Part shown: piece after piece, positions 55,310 through 64,000 of the stretch
Layout of the letters: each line of letters begins with the position of its first letter
Numbering within the stretch: the first letter of the stretch is position 1
Assembly (NCBI GenBank): GCA_016711225.1
Contig: JADJTK010000009.1
Coordinates: 62,001-126,000 of the forward strand
Length of the DNA: 64,000 nt
Direction: 5' to 3'
Source of the DNA: Opitutaceae bacterium
Lineage (GTDB): Bacteria; Verrucomicrobiota; Verrucomicrobiia; Opitutales; Opitutaceae
Notes under the pieces: generated by a model
What the model was told of the DNA's origin: nothing
Seen by the model: only the letters and a program-made list of their open reading frames with translations
The model's database searches: none
Program-made: the position numbers and the translations under genes

Positions 55310-55535
55310 GTCGGGGGCGGACAGGCGACGTTGGGAGGACAAGGGGCGGCCGCGGGGCCGGGGTGACGCAGAAAGCAGGGACCCCGGCGCCCCGGGACGC
55401 AAGAGGCGGAGGCGGTGGACGGTCCAATGTAATGGCGCATGAATGCAAGAATCCCGGCACCTCCGGAATTGGTGGGTACAAGGATCAGGGCTTGGCCCGG
55501 ATGGTGCTAGTTGGTGCCTAGTCCCGACCCATCGC

Positions 55536-55832
55536 ATGACCCGACCACTCGATAGCCGGCAGCTGCTGGCCTTTGTTTGTGCCGCTCGACGGCTGAGCTT
55601 CACGCTCGCCGCCGAAGAGCTTCACCTTACCCAGAGCGCAATCAGTCATGCAATGCGGGCTTTGGAGGAGGACCTGGGCTGTCTGCTGTTCACCCGCGGA
55701 CGACGGAAGGTGCAGCTCACAGACGCAGGTGTACGTTTTTTCCACGAGGCCGAGAACATTCTGGGCGAAATGGAGCGGGCGCGCGCGAGTGTGCTCAGCG
55801 TGGACGCCGAGGTCTCTGCCCTGTCACGCTGA
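55536..55832 (+). pseudogene. Truncated LysR-type regulator (DNA-binding part only)
   Basis: 98 residues from ATG 55536: LDSRQLLAFVCAARRLSFTL and AAEELHLTQSAISHAMRALE give a complete LysR helix-turn-helix, with the linker helix up to VLSVDAEVSALSR. A LysR protein is normally about 300 residues; here the frame ends before the effector domain. In another frame just past the stop, TLRPLGAPSGF resembles the start of an effector domain, so a frameshift followed by loss of the rest is likely. Only 181 bp remain before the next gene. Confidence 0.65.
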
Positions 55833-56013
55833 GGCCCCTGGGGGCGCCAAGCGGATTTCGGGGGCGTGAAGCCGGTCACACAGGCCGGCGATTGCACAAC
55901 GTGAACGTTTCCAGTGAGACTACGCGTCGGCCGGAAACGGCTCGGGCGGAGCCTCGCCCGAGAGACAGTGGGGCACCGCGCGGACTGGGACCGGCTCGGC
56001 GGCGCGCCTGGCA

Positions 56014-56811
56014 TCAACGGTCGCCATCGAGCATGCGACCGAGTCCTCCCAGGACGGACCCTTCTTCGCGTCCATGGCCGCCGGCTTTGGGTGAGGCGGC
56101 GTAGATGCGGTCGGCGAGGCGGCTGAAGGGCAGCGATTGCAGCCAGACGCGCCCGGGGCCGCGCAGCGTGGCAAAGAAGAGGCCTTCGCCACCAAAGAGT
56201 GCGGACTTGATGCCGCCGACAAATTGCACGTCGAACTCGACCGAGGGTTGAAAGGCGACGATGCAGCCGGTGTCCACGCGCAGCGTTTCGCCGGGCTCGA
56301 GGTTACGTTGGTAGATCGTGCCGCCCGCGTGCATGAAGCACCAGCCGTCGCCTTCGAGGCGTTCCATGATGAAGCCTTCCCCGCCAAAAAATCCGGCCCC
56401 AATCTTTTTGTTGAAGGCGATCCCGACGCTCACTCCCTTGGCGGCACAAAGAAACGAGTCCTTCTGCGCGATGATGGTGCCGCCGATCTCCGAAAGATGC
56501 ACCGGGATGATCTTGCCGGGGTACGGCGCCCCGAAGGCGACCCGGCGCTTGGTGGAGGCTCGGTTGAGATACACCGTCATGAAGAGCGATTCGCCGGTGA
56601 TCAGGCGCTTGCCAGCGCCGAGCAGCGCTCCGAGGAAACCGGTGTTCTTCTGCGACCCGTCGCCAAAGATGGTTTCCATCTCGATCCCGTCCTCCATGAA
56701 CATCATACCCCCGGCTTCGGCGAGGGCGGCTTCGTTGGGGTCGAGTTCCACCTCGACGAACTGCATGTCGTCGCCGTGGATCTTGTAGTCGATTTCGTGC
56801 ATTGAGGGCAT
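56014..56811 (-). CDS. TIGR00266-family (AIM24-like) protein
   Basis: 265 residues from ATG 56811 (MHEIDYKIHG at 56802 is an alternative). The fold is a Gly-rich triple beta repeat: VEVELDPNEAALAEAGGMMF, GKRLITGESLFMTVY, GTIIAQKDSFLC, GGEGFIMERLEGDG and GLFFATLRGPGRVWLQS are the family blocks. Members are widespread in bacteria and archaea, distantly similar to mitochondrial AIM24; the function is unknown. Not clearly in an operon with its neighbours. Confidence 0.9.
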   Translation of the reverse strand: MPSMHEIDYKIHGDDMQFVEVELDPNEAALAEAGGMMFMEDGIEMETIFGDGSQKNTGFLGALLGAGKRLITGESLFMTVYLNRASTKRRVAFGAPYPGKIIPVHLSEIGGTIIAQKDSFLCAAKGVSVGIAFNKKIGAGFFGGEGFIMERLEGDGWCFMHAGGTIYQRNLEPGETLRVDTGCIVAFQPSVEFDVQFVGGIKSALFGGEGLFFATLRGPGRVWLQSLPFSRLADRIYAASPKAGGHGREEGSVLGGLGRMLDGDR

Positions 56812-56948
56812 GGTGATGCGGATGGGTTCGGATTCAGCACACGGGTGCCGGGGCAAAGTTGCGGGAAATGCGAGCGATGGGATGGCGGGGCTGCTTTCGC
56901 CCCGGGGAGAGCGGGTGGTGCGGAACTGGTCCGAGAACGCGTTGCGGC

Positions 56949-57392
56949 TCAGCCGGCGGAGAGGGGCCGGCCTTCGTCGGCTTCGATCAGATCAAAGAAG
57001 GTTTCGATTCCTCTTCCCGCCAGGCCGTATTCGGTAAGGCGCGATTTGAGCCGGTCGCTGACCTCGTCGCGCCAGCCCAGTTTTGTCATGAACCCGTTCC
57101 AGACCGTGCACTCTTCATCGGAGCGTGGGGTGCCCCGAGCGTGGATCCAGGCGAGAATTTCCTCGTCGGTACCGCCGGCGAGCGTGCGGGTGACTAGTTC
57201 GGGGTAGGCGATCCCGAGGAAGCGGCAGCAGCGACCGTCGAAGAGGCGCGGGTTGGTTTCTCCGAGGTTGGCGGCGTAATCGGGTGGCAGTGCACCGGCG
57301 GCGTGGAGGCGGATCTTGTCGAGCATGCGGCCCACATAGACGAGGCGGCCGACCTTGGCGTAGGGGGAGCGGAGACCGGGAAGGAGTGGCAT
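56949..57392 (-). CDS. DUF5069 protein
   Basis: 147 residues from ATG 57392. The pattern GRLVYVGRMLDKIRLHAAG, RCCRFLGIAY, GTDEEILAWI and WNGFMTKLGWRD matches DUF5069, small proteins common in Verrucomicrobia. Function unknown. It begins 26 bp after the ABC permease gene on the same strand and may share its transcript. Confidence 0.85.
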   Translation of the reverse strand: MPLLPGLRSPYAKVGRLVYVGRMLDKIRLHAAGALPPDYAANLGETNPRLFDGRCCRFLGIAYPELVTRTLAGGTDEEILAWIHARGTPRSDEECTVWNGFMTKLGWRDEVSDRLKSRLTEYGLAGRGIETFFDLIEADEGRPLSAG

Positions 57393-57418
57393 AGTGGGTA
57401 GGTTGAACAATGCTGTGG

Positions 57419-58927
57419 TTAGGCGGCGCTCCAGGTTTGGCGCGGCTGAACGATGAAGGCGGCGGCGGCGGCGAGGGCGGCGAAGCCGATCAATGCGGTC
57501 GCCGCAATTGAGCTTCCGGATACCCACAGCCCGATGCCGCCGGCTCCGAGCCCGCCCACGGCCATGCCGAAGAGGGTCTGCCCGATAATCATCGGCTGCT
57601 TGTTTTTGGCGCGCTCCTCCAAGGTGTGGGGGCGTACGGTGCAGGTGGTCAGCCAAGCGCTGGCCCCTGAGTTGAGCGTGGCTCCCACGGCCGCGACAAG
57701 GGCGACGAGAGGATACCCCAGGGCAAGCACGACCAGGGCGATGCTCCAGCCGAGCAGCGCCGGGGGGATGGTAGCGGCGAAGGCACGCGCGGCGAGGGCT
57801 CGGCGCGGCGGCAACGGGCTGGCTGCCGCACATTCCGGGGCCTCGTCGTTGGTCGTCATTAGGGCGGCAAGCAGGGTGGCCGACATCGCGGTGCCCACCA
57901 AAGCCACGCCAGCCAACCCCACCGAGGCGCGATAGAGGAACGCGCTGGCGAGCCCGGGGATGATCATGATGATCTGCGTGGACGAGCGGGCGAGTAGTAG
58001 GGGGTCGCGAAATACCAGTCGCAGTTCCTTGTGCACGAGGGTCGACCAGCGGGAGCGGCCGAAGGCCCCCTGCCAGGCGTTGGCGAGCGAGCGCCGGTCC
58101 ACGGGGCTGTTGCCGGCATCGCCTGCGATTGCTTGGGCACCGTTGGCGAAATCGCGGGTGAGCCGGCCGATGGCCCACCAGAGAGCTCCGGTTCCGGCGA
58201 ACACCAGCACTGTCAGAGAAAGGGGGTGGCCGCGGGCGGCCCCGGCCAGTTGGGTGAGCGGAGGATGGGCGAACCAGCCCAGCAGCGAGTTGCCCACCCC
58301 GGTAGACGGGTTTTCAAATCGGCTTCGTGTCATCCAGTTGGATGCTTGGAATCCAGCGAAGCCGGAGATGCCGGTGAGGACGCCGAGCAACTGGATGCCA
58401 ACGCGGGCACGGCGCGCGCCGAGGCGGCGCACGGCGCCCAGCGTGAGACCGAGGGCGAGGGGGACGAGCAATGCGGTAGCGGCCAGCCAAGCCAGCCACC
58501 CCCAGAGCCAGCGCGGGCCTAGCACCAGTACGGCGGCGTTGAGCAGCGGAATGATGAAGAGCGCACTACCGAGGAAGGTGGTGCACGCGATGTCGGCCAG
58601 ACGGGTGGCGACAATCACCCGCAACGGCACCGGGCTGGAGAGCAGCAGTGGCAGGTCGCCGCGGTTGTAGAGGGTCTCTAGGGAGCGTTGCAGGGCGGCG
58701 GCCAGTATCAACAGGGTCGCCAGTAGCGCGGCGAACTCGGCTCCGCCGGGAGTGCTGCTGCGGGTGAACGAGGAGAGCACGAAGAAGGCCGGCAGGTGGA
58801 GGAACCCGAGCATCAGCAAATGGAGCACGACCCCGCCGAGCCTGTGGGCGGCGTCGCCCCCGGAACGAAAGAAGATCCGCAGATCGGTGACGAGGATGCG
58901 GCGGAAGAGCAGGCGGTCGCGGCTCAC
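57419..58927 (-). CDS. ABC-2-type exporter permease
   Basis: 502 residues from the ATG at 58927. About twelve hydrophobic segments; GDLPLLLSSPVPLRVIVATR and VHKELRLVFRDPLLLARSS are patterns of large ABC-2 permeases. Its start overlaps the stop of the ATPase gene by ATGA, so the two make one exporter. Substrate not predictable. Confidence 0.85.
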   Translation of the reverse strand: MSRDRLLFRRILVTDLRIFFRSGGDAAHRLGGVVLHLLMLGFLHLPAFFVLSSFTRSSTPGGAEFAALLATLLILAAALQRSLETLYNRGDLPLLLSSPVPLRVIVATRLADIACTTFLGSALFIIPLLNAAVLVLGPRWLWGWLAWLAATALLVPLALGLTLGAVRRLGARRARVGIQLLGVLTGISGFAGFQASNWMTRSRFENPSTGVGNSLLGWFAHPPLTQLAGAARGHPLSLTVLVFAGTGALWWAIGRLTRDFANGAQAIAGDAGNSPVDRRSLANAWQGAFGRSRWSTLVHKELRLVFRDPLLLARSSTQIIMIIPGLASAFLYRASVGLAGVALVGTAMSATLLAALMTTNDEAPECAAASPLPPRRALAARAFAATIPPALLGWSIALVVLALGYPLVALVAAVGATLNSGASAWLTTCTVRPHTLEERAKNKQPMIIGQTLFGMAVGGLGAGGIGLWVSGSSIAATALIGFAALAAAAAFIVQPRQTWSAA

Positions 58928-59751
58928 GTGGGCATGGGGTGGAGGCCCGACGGAGGGCCGATGAGTCGGAGGAACACGTCCTCGAGGGTGGCACCGGGCA
59001 TGAGGGCCTGCTCCTGCAGTTCGGCCAGCGTGCCCTCGGCGAGCAGGCGCCCGTGGTGGATGATCCCGATGCGCCGGGCGAGGCGCTCGGCGACCTCGAG
59101 GATGTGGGTGGTGAGCAGCACGGTGCCACCGGCGGCAACGAACTCCTGCAACATGTCTTTCACCAGGCGCGCGGCGGCCGCGTCGAGACCGGTGAGCGGC
59201 TCGTCGAGCATGAGCAGGGCGGGCCGGTGAATGAGGGCGGCTGCGAGGGAGACCTTCTGTTTCATGCCGCGGGAAAACCCATCGATGCGGTCGCCGGCCC
59301 GGTCGGCCAGGCCTAGCTTGGCGAGCAGGGTCTCAGCGCGGGCGCGGGCTTCGGCGGCGGGTACTTCCCAGAGCGCGGCGGTGTATTCGAGGAACTCTAC
59401 CGGGGTGAGCTTGCCGTAGAGGGAGGGCTCGTCGGGCACGTAGGCGAGCAGGGCCTTGGCCCGCTCAGGCTCAAGATGGACGTCGAAGCCGTCGATGAGG
59501 GCTTGGCCGCTGCCTGGTCGGATCAGGCCGGCAAGCATTCGCAGCGAGGTGGTCTTGCCCGCGCCGTTGGGTCCGAGGAAGGCGTAGAAGGTCCCTCGCG
59601 GGATACGCAGCGAGAGCCCGTCGACAGCCACGGTAGGACCGAAGGCCTTGCGCAGGGCGATGAACTCGCAGGCCGCGTCGGCCGGGAGCAATGGAGGCAG
59701 GAGGGGCTCGCCGGATTCGGGCAGGGGCGGCGAAGTGAGACCGGACGACAT
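58924..59751 (-). CDS. ABC exporter ATPase
   Basis: 275 residues. Walker A LGPNGAGKTT, Q-loop region, signature GFSRGMKQKVSLAAAL, Walker B LLMLDEPLTG, switch TTHIL: the CcmA/DrrA-type exporter ATPase pattern. An N-terminal Pro/Leu-rich tail (about 25 residues) precedes the domain. Pairs with the permease at 57419. Confidence 0.94.
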   Translation of the reverse strand: MSSGLTSPPLPESGEPLLPPLLPADAACEFIALRKAFGPTVAVDGLSLRIPRGTFYAFLGPNGAGKTTSLRMLAGLIRPGSGQALIDGFDVHLEPERAKALLAYVPDEPSLYGKLTPVEFLEYTAALWEVPAAEARARAETLLAKLGLADRAGDRIDGFSRGMKQKVSLAAALIHRPALLMLDEPLTGLDAAAARLVKDMLQEFVAAGGTVLLTTHILEVAERLARRIGIIHHGRLLAEGTLAELQEQALMPGATLEDVFLRLIGPPSGLHPMPT

Positions 59752-59834
59752 GGCCGCAGCAAAACGGGCCGAAGGGACGCTGGCAATCGGAGGTTGCTGC
59801 GGTCGCCGAGGCCGTGGCCGGGGCTCCTCGGTCC

Positions 59835-59855
59835 AAATCCGCCCGGTGCGGATTT
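59835..59855 (-). terminator. Hairpin after the Prc-type protease gene
   Basis: AAATCCGC and GCGGATTT are exact reverse complements around a 5-nt loop, 47 bp after the protease stop on the same strand. No long T-tract follows. Confidence 0.4.
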
Positions 59856-59901
59856 AGGGGGTAACCGGGCGGCGGTCGCGCTGGCGCGAATGCGTGCCTC
59901 G

Positions 59902-62148
59902 TTACTGGGATACCTGCGCCGGCACGGCCACCGGACGGTTCAGCGGGGCGAAGCGGTTGGGCTGGGTCGAGGCGACCGTTCGGCCGGCACCGCACCAGAG
60001 CTGCGGCTGCGGCCAGAGCGAGATCGCGTCGGAGAGCACCCGGAGGCTTTCGCGGAGACGGATGTCGATCTTCAGCTTCGGGTCGTCGAACTCCTCGTCG
60101 TCTTTGTCGTCTCCGGCCGGAGCGGCCTTGGGCTCAGGGGTGGGCTCGACGTTGTCGAGGAGCACATCGGTACTGGGATAGTTGTTCTTGGCTAGCTCTG
60201 CGCGCACCTTCTTGTTGGTGTCGCGAAAGGCGTCGTCATCGAGTTTTTGAGCAAGGCGGCTCTCGAGATTGAGCGAGACGGTCTTGCGTTCGTCGTGCTG
60301 CCGGAAGCGCTCGATGTTGCGGCGCAGGTAGGCGAACTCCGTCAGCTCAGCCTGGCGTGCGAGGCTGCGGTGGCGCAGGGCGTTGACGAAGCTGGCATCG
60401 AGCGCGGCGCCTTCAAAACGGGCGGTCTTGATCGTGTCCCAGGCGAGGGCGTGGGGCAGGTCGGATTCACCGATGGGCAGGAATTCCTCGATGGAGGGTA
60501 GGGCGATGTCGGAGAGCACGCCGCGGTTCTGGGTGGAGGCGCCGTTGGGTAGGTAGAATTTCTTGATGGTGATGCGCGCCGCGCCGCTGCGCGGCGGATT
60601 GGCGAGGAAGCGGGCAAATCCGGATTGATCGAGGATGGGGCGCACGTCCTGCACTGTGCCTTTGCCATGGGTGGAGTTGTCGCCGATGACCAAGGCGCGG
60701 CCGTAGTTCTGGAGCGCACCGGCGACGATCTCGGAGGCCGAGGCGCTGTAGCGCGAGGTAAGTACCGCAAGGGGGCCGTCCCAGAGGGCACCCTTGTCCT
60801 CATCGTCGAGCACATCGACGCGTCCCTGGGAATCCTTCACCTGGACCACTGGGCCTTGGGCGATGAAGAGGCCGGTGAGGCCGATGGCCTCGGAGAGCAG
60901 GCCGCCGCCGTTGCGGCGTAGGTCGAGTACGATCCCGCGTGCCCCGGCGTCGCGGAGCTTGCGCAGCAGTTGGGCGACATCGTTGGTGGCGCCCACGGCA
61001 CTGGAGGCGCCGTCCTCTTCCTCGTTGGCACCGTAGAAGGCGGGCAGCTCGATCACTCCGATGGACACGGGGGGCTGGCCGTCGGGGGTGGGCACCTGCA
61101 GCAGGGAGGCGCGAGCGCGGCTGGCGTTGAGTTTCACCACGTCGCGCACCAACGAGACCTCGCGCCGGGCGGAGGGGTCGGTGGCGTCGCCGGGGATCAG
61201 GAGCAGGCGCACGGGCGTGCCTTTGTCGCCGCGGATGAGCTGGACGACCTTGCGTAACTTCATGCCGACGACGTCGACTGATTCATCCGAGCCTTGGGCG
61301 ACTCCGACAATCTTGTCGTTGGGCTGGAGTTGTTTGGAGAGGTCGGCGGGGCCCCCGGGAATAAGCTCGCGGATGGTGCACACGCCGTCCTCGTCCCCGA
61401 GTTGGGCGCCGATGCCGATAAGCTTGAGGCGCATCTGCGTATTGAAGTCGTCGAGCGTGGAAGGCGACATGTAGGCGGTGTGCGGATCGTACATGGCGGC
61501 CAGGGCGGAGAGATAGATCTCCTGGACCTCCTCGCTGTCGATCTCCTCGAGGCTGTGTTGGAGCCGGTCGTAGCGTTTGCGGACGTTCTCCCGGGCAATC
61601 TCGATGGTCTTCTTGTTGAGCAGTTCCTGGAGGAGCTCGAACTTGAGGCGTTTGCGCCAGAGGTCGTTGGCCTCCTCGGCCGTAGCCGGCCAGGGGGCCT
61701 TCGTACGGTCCCACTGGAATTCTTCGTTCACCGTGAAGTCGATCTCCTTGGCCAGCTCGAGCTGGATCCACGTCACGCGGGCGGTCACACGCTCCTTGTA
61801 GACGCGAAACGCCTCGTAGGCGGCGTCGAGGTTGCCGAGGTAGCGCAGATCCTTGGCTAGGCGCTCCCCAAAGCGGGCGGTGAGGGCGTCCTGGTCGGCG
61901 GTGAGCAGGAACATGTGGTGCGAGTCGAGCTCACCGATGAAGTCGGGGAGCAACTGGCGGAAGTCGTCGTTGGAGAGCTCGCGGCCCTGGAAATGGAAGC
62001 TCTCCAGGAAACGTACCATGCGGGTCGTTTCCTGTATCATCACCGGTGTGGTGGTGAATTTGCCGGTTGGCAGAGGCGTCTGGGTGACGCCGAAGACCAA
62101 CCCGGTTGTGAGGAACAGAGCGGAGACGGAGAAGAGGCGGCGGATCAC
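59902..62148 (-). CDS. Carboxy-terminal processing protease (S41, Prc/Tsp type)
   Basis: 748 residues from GTG 62148, the codon that gives a signal peptide (IRRLFSVSALFLTTGLVFG). Order: N-terminal helical domain (about 30-230), PDZ domain (about 230-320, IRELIPGGPADLSKQLQPND), S41 catalytic core (about 340-560) with the serine cluster SRYSASASEIVAGAL and Lys in HGKGTVQ, then a C-terminal helical domain. E. coli Prc is of this size and degrades periplasmic and cell-wall-enzyme proteins from their C termini. The rhomboid gene lies upstream on the same strand, 197 bp away. Confidence 0.93.
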   Translation of the reverse strand: MIRRLFSVSALFLTTGLVFGVTQTPLPTGKFTTTPVMIQETTRMVRFLESFHFQGRELSNDDFRQLLPDFIGELDSHHMFLLTADQDALTARFGERLAKDLRYLGNLDAAYEAFRVYKERVTARVTWIQLELAKEIDFTVNEEFQWDRTKAPWPATAEEANDLWRKRLKFELLQELLNKKTIEIARENVRKRYDRLQHSLEEIDSEEVQEIYLSALAAMYDPHTAYMSPSTLDDFNTQMRLKLIGIGAQLGDEDGVCTIRELIPGGPADLSKQLQPNDKIVGVAQGSDESVDVVGMKLRKVVQLIRGDKGTPVRLLLIPGDATDPSARREVSLVRDVVKLNASRARASLLQVPTPDGQPPVSIGVIELPAFYGANEEEDGASSAVGATNDVAQLLRKLRDAGARGIVLDLRRNGGGLLSEAIGLTGLFIAQGPVVQVKDSQGRVDVLDDEDKGALWDGPLAVLTSRYSASASEIVAGALQNYGRALVIGDNSTHGKGTVQDVRPILDQSGFARFLANPPRSGAARITIKKFYLPNGASTQNRGVLSDIALPSIEEFLPIGESDLPHALAWDTIKTARFEGAALDASFVNALRHRSLARQAELTEFAYLRRNIERFRQHDERKTVSLNLESRLAQKLDDDAFRDTNKKVRAELAKNNYPSTDVLLDNVEPTPEPKAAPAGDDKDDEEFDDPKLKIDIRLRESLRVLSDAISLWPQPQLWCGAGRTVASTQPNRFAPLNRPVAVPAQVSQ

Positions 62149-62344
62149 GGTGGGAGGGGAAAGAGGACCTAGAGGAAACCGGATGGCGGAAAAGGTTCCA
62201 GCAAGAACCGGGCGGCGTTGAGCCGTTCCGGGCCTATCGGCGCGGGAACTCACCGGCTGAAGCAGTAAGCGCGAGCTCTTTCGTAACGGTCCAAACCGGC
62301 GAAGCAAGCCGGTGGGCGACGGCGACGGTTGCTCGGCGCGGGCA

Positions 62345-63235
62345 CTAGTGCTTGCTCATCAGGTTGCGTGCCTGGTCGAGGGTGCGCTTCTCCTCGGCGG
62401 TCAGGGAGCCGAAACCGGTGATGTTGATCTTATCGAGGATACGGTCGACCTCGGCTTTGAGGTCTTGGCGGGCGGGAATCTTGGGCTTGGTGGGGCCGTC
62501 GGCTTCTGGAAGCGCCTTCTTCTTCATCCACGCGGGCAATTCGATCGGCGGTCGGGATTCGGCAAATCCCTCATCCTCGCCGGTCTGCCGCATGGCGCGG
62601 TAGGCCATGATCCCGGCAAGCATGCCGGCGACGTGGGCGGAATGGGCATAGGGGCTGCGGGCGCCGACGTGGAAAAGCTCGGTGAACAGAAAAAACAGAG
62701 TTTCGATGCCGCCGACAATCATCAGCATGTAGCGCGGTATCACCGTCACCGGGATGATGAAGAACAGCAGTATCGTCATCCGTTCGTAGGCGAACTGGCA
62801 GCAGAAGAGGGCCAACAGACCGTACGAGCCGCCCGAGGCCCCGAGGAGCACTGGGTGGCTCGGATCGGTGAAGTTCACGGCCAGCCAGAGGAGGCCGCCC
62901 GCCAATACCGCCCCGGCGTAGGCGAGCAGGAGACGATCGCGACCCAGCACCGGCAGAAGCAGTCGACCGATGAAGAGGATGCTCAGGGCATTGAGCACGA
63001 GGTGGAACAGGTTCTCCGGGTCGTGCAAGAAGCTGTAGGTGAGAAAAACCCAGATGCGGCCGTGCAGGAGATTGTCGGCGCTCAGGGCCAGCCACCGGCT
63101 GGTGAATCCCGGGCTGATCCAGTCGAGCAGGCATTGTCCCGCAAATCCGGCGACGAGGGCACCCACCAGCCACAACAAGGGCGCCAGTTCCCTGGCCGGG
63201 TCGGGATCGCGCATGTAGGAGCGGTCGGAAATCAT
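62345..63235 (-). CDS. Rhomboid-family membrane protein
   Basis: 296 residues from ATG 63235. Six membrane segments; HGRIWVFLTYSFLHDPENLF and the dyad Ser in LLGASGGSYGLLALF with His in SAHVAGMLAGIMAY are those of rhomboid proteases. A charged C-terminal tail (about 225-296) ends in a short helical motif DLKAEVDRILDKI...GSLTAEEKRTLDQAR, common at the ends of rhomboids in Bacteroidota and Verrucomicrobiota. It cleaves transmembrane segments; the substrate is unknown. Confidence 0.9.
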   Translation of the reverse strand: MISDRSYMRDPDPARELAPLLWLVGALVAGFAGQCLLDWISPGFTSRWLALSADNLLHGRIWVFLTYSFLHDPENLFHLVLNALSILFIGRLLLPVLGRDRLLLAYAGAVLAGGLLWLAVNFTDPSHPVLLGASGGSYGLLALFCCQFAYERMTILLFFIIPVTVIPRYMLMIVGGIETLFFLFTELFHVGARSPYAHSAHVAGMLAGIMAYRAMRQTGEDEGFAESRPPIELPAWMKKKALPEADGPTKPKIPARQDLKAEVDRILDKINITGFGSLTAEEKRTLDQARNLMSKH

Positions 63236-63384
63236 CGGGCGCGGGTCATCTTAGGGTGAATCGATCCGAAAACAAGAGGCTCGTCGGCGTTTTTCAATAC
63301 CCAAGACTGCCCCCGGCGAACTCGCCCGCCGCGCCTGTTCCCCACTTGACTCATCCGCCGCGAGCGGCTTCCTCTACCGCCACT

Positions 63385-63621
63385 ATGGCTAACAAAGCTG
63401 AAAAATGGGCCGACAACGTTGCCGGCAAGTTCTATGTCGACCAGCAGTGCATCGATTGCGACCTGTGTCGCGAGACCGCTGCGGACTTTTTTACGCGGCA
63501 CGAGGAGGGTGGTTACACTTTCGTTTCCAAGCAGCCGGTGACCGATGAGGAGATCGCCCAATGCACCGAAGCCCTCGAGGGCTGCCCCGTCGAGGCGATC
63601 GGCAACGACGGCGATCAATAA
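63385..63621 (+). CDS. Small 4Fe-4S ferredoxin
   Basis: 78 residues from ATG 63385. Cys22, Cys25 and Cys28 (CIDCDLC) and Cys67 (GCPVEAI) are placed to bind one [4Fe-4S] cluster; Cys60 (QCTEAL) is an additional cysteine. Ferredoxins of this layout carry single electrons in the cytosol. Divergent from the rhomboid gene and followed by a strong terminator, so it is its own transcript. Partner enzyme unknown. Confidence 0.92.
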   Translation: MANKAEKWADNVAGKFYVDQQCIDCDLCRETAADFFTRHEEGGYTFVSKQPVTDEEIAQCTEALEGCPVEAIGNDGDQ

Positions 63622-63651
63622 GCTGTCCGGAAGCCATAGCCGTATTTGAAA

Positions 63652-63683
63652 ACGCGGACCTTCGGGTCCGCGTTTCTTTTTTT
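63652..63683 (+). terminator. Rho-independent terminator after ferredoxin
   Basis: ACGCGGACC, loop TTCG, GGTCCGCGT, then TTCTTTTTTT, starting 31 bp past the ferredoxin stop. A textbook UUCG-loop terminator. Confidence 0.95.
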
Positions 63684-63798
63684 GGGGGGGCCGGCTGGCC
63701 GCGTTGTCGTAGAAGAGCCTTGACGGGCATGCAAGCGAAGCCCTGGCCCTGCCTTCGGCCCTTCGTGCGCACACTCCGCGGAACACGGGCGGGCGCTT

Positions 63799-64000
63799 CT
63801 ATTTGATGCCTTCGGCGTAGTCGGCGCTGTCGTAGACCTTGCGGCGGATGGCCTGGATCTTCGCGGCGGTCTCGGCGTCGAGCAGCGCACCGCGGGGGAG
63901 CATGCGCAGCTGTACTCGCCAAATGAAAACGAGAGTGCTCGAAGGTGTGCTCGGAACGGGAGCGCGTGGCTGAGCAAATCTGCCCACTGCTGGCGAGGAA
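63799..64000 (-). pseudogene. Partial frame, possible enoyl-CoA hydratase C terminus
   Basis: The frame is open from the right edge to TAG 63799-63801: ...LLDAETAAKIQAIRRKVYDS, ADYAEGIK. In the same frame just beyond the stop comes KRPPVFRGV. In crotonase-family enzymes the C terminus typically reads E-G-x-x-A-F-L-E-K-R-x-P-x-F; the join here looks as if about four codons were lost and a stop gained. The gene would start outside the window. Only a weak resemblance; the frame may be coincidental. Confidence 0.3.

Overview
The window is one stretch of a GC-rich bacterial chromosome (no rRNA, tRNA or CRISPR array seen). The gene families point to Verrucomicrobiota, most likely the Opitutaceae or a near relative: a paired DUF1800/DUF1501 export module, several duplicated-orphan (ADOP/MacB-type) ABC permeases, a stand-alone 23S-IVP-type four-helix-bundle protein, DUF5069, a TIGR00266 protein, a secreted GH3 glycosidase, short Rho, and many intergenic islands of degenerate ~7-bp repeats. 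The lineage call is an inference from this mix, not from a marker gene.

Layout. 1-5.2 kb: end of a CusA/CzcA-type metal efflux pump, hisF, a four-helix-bundle gene bracketed by inverted short repeats, and a 585-aa protein of unknown role. 5.5-16.9 kb: mostly housekeeping genes (rho, a spermidine-synthase-like gene, rlmN, a large hybrid sensor kinase, a MATE exporter, an aquaporin-like channel, nadE). 17.2-24.2 kb: Smr protein, a damaged cupin gene, then the DUF1800/DUF1501 pair. 24.4-28.0 kb: trpC, an interrupted methyltransferase, mazG and a XerC/D recombinase. 28-40.5 kb: a decayed DUF4097-type gene followed by three ADOP permeases, one ATPase and a secreted two-domain sugar-binding-like protein; repeat islands lie at several of the junctions. 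40.6-45.9 kb: LRR protein, a periplasmic binding protein, sensor-kinase debris and small genes. 46-48.8 kb: a three-gene prepilin operon with overlapping ends and a strong terminator. 49-52.8 kb: a response-regulator/kinase fusion, yceH and an unusual membrane lipoprotein. 52.8-64 kb: GH3 glycosidase, truncated LysR gene, TIGR00266 protein, an ABC-2 type exporter with DUF5069, a Prc-type protease, a rhomboid protein and a small ferredoxin.

Two themes run through it. First, low-GC heptad-like repeat islands sit at gene ends, often as inverted pairs; the only possible protein partner in the window is the four-helix-bundle gene, which carries its own inverted copies and directly abuts a perfect 16-bp hairpin. 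Second, several genes show lesions (one-base shifts in G/C runs, in-frame TAA and TAG codons, one heavily decayed gene). These are either real gene decay or residual assembly errors; reads would decide.
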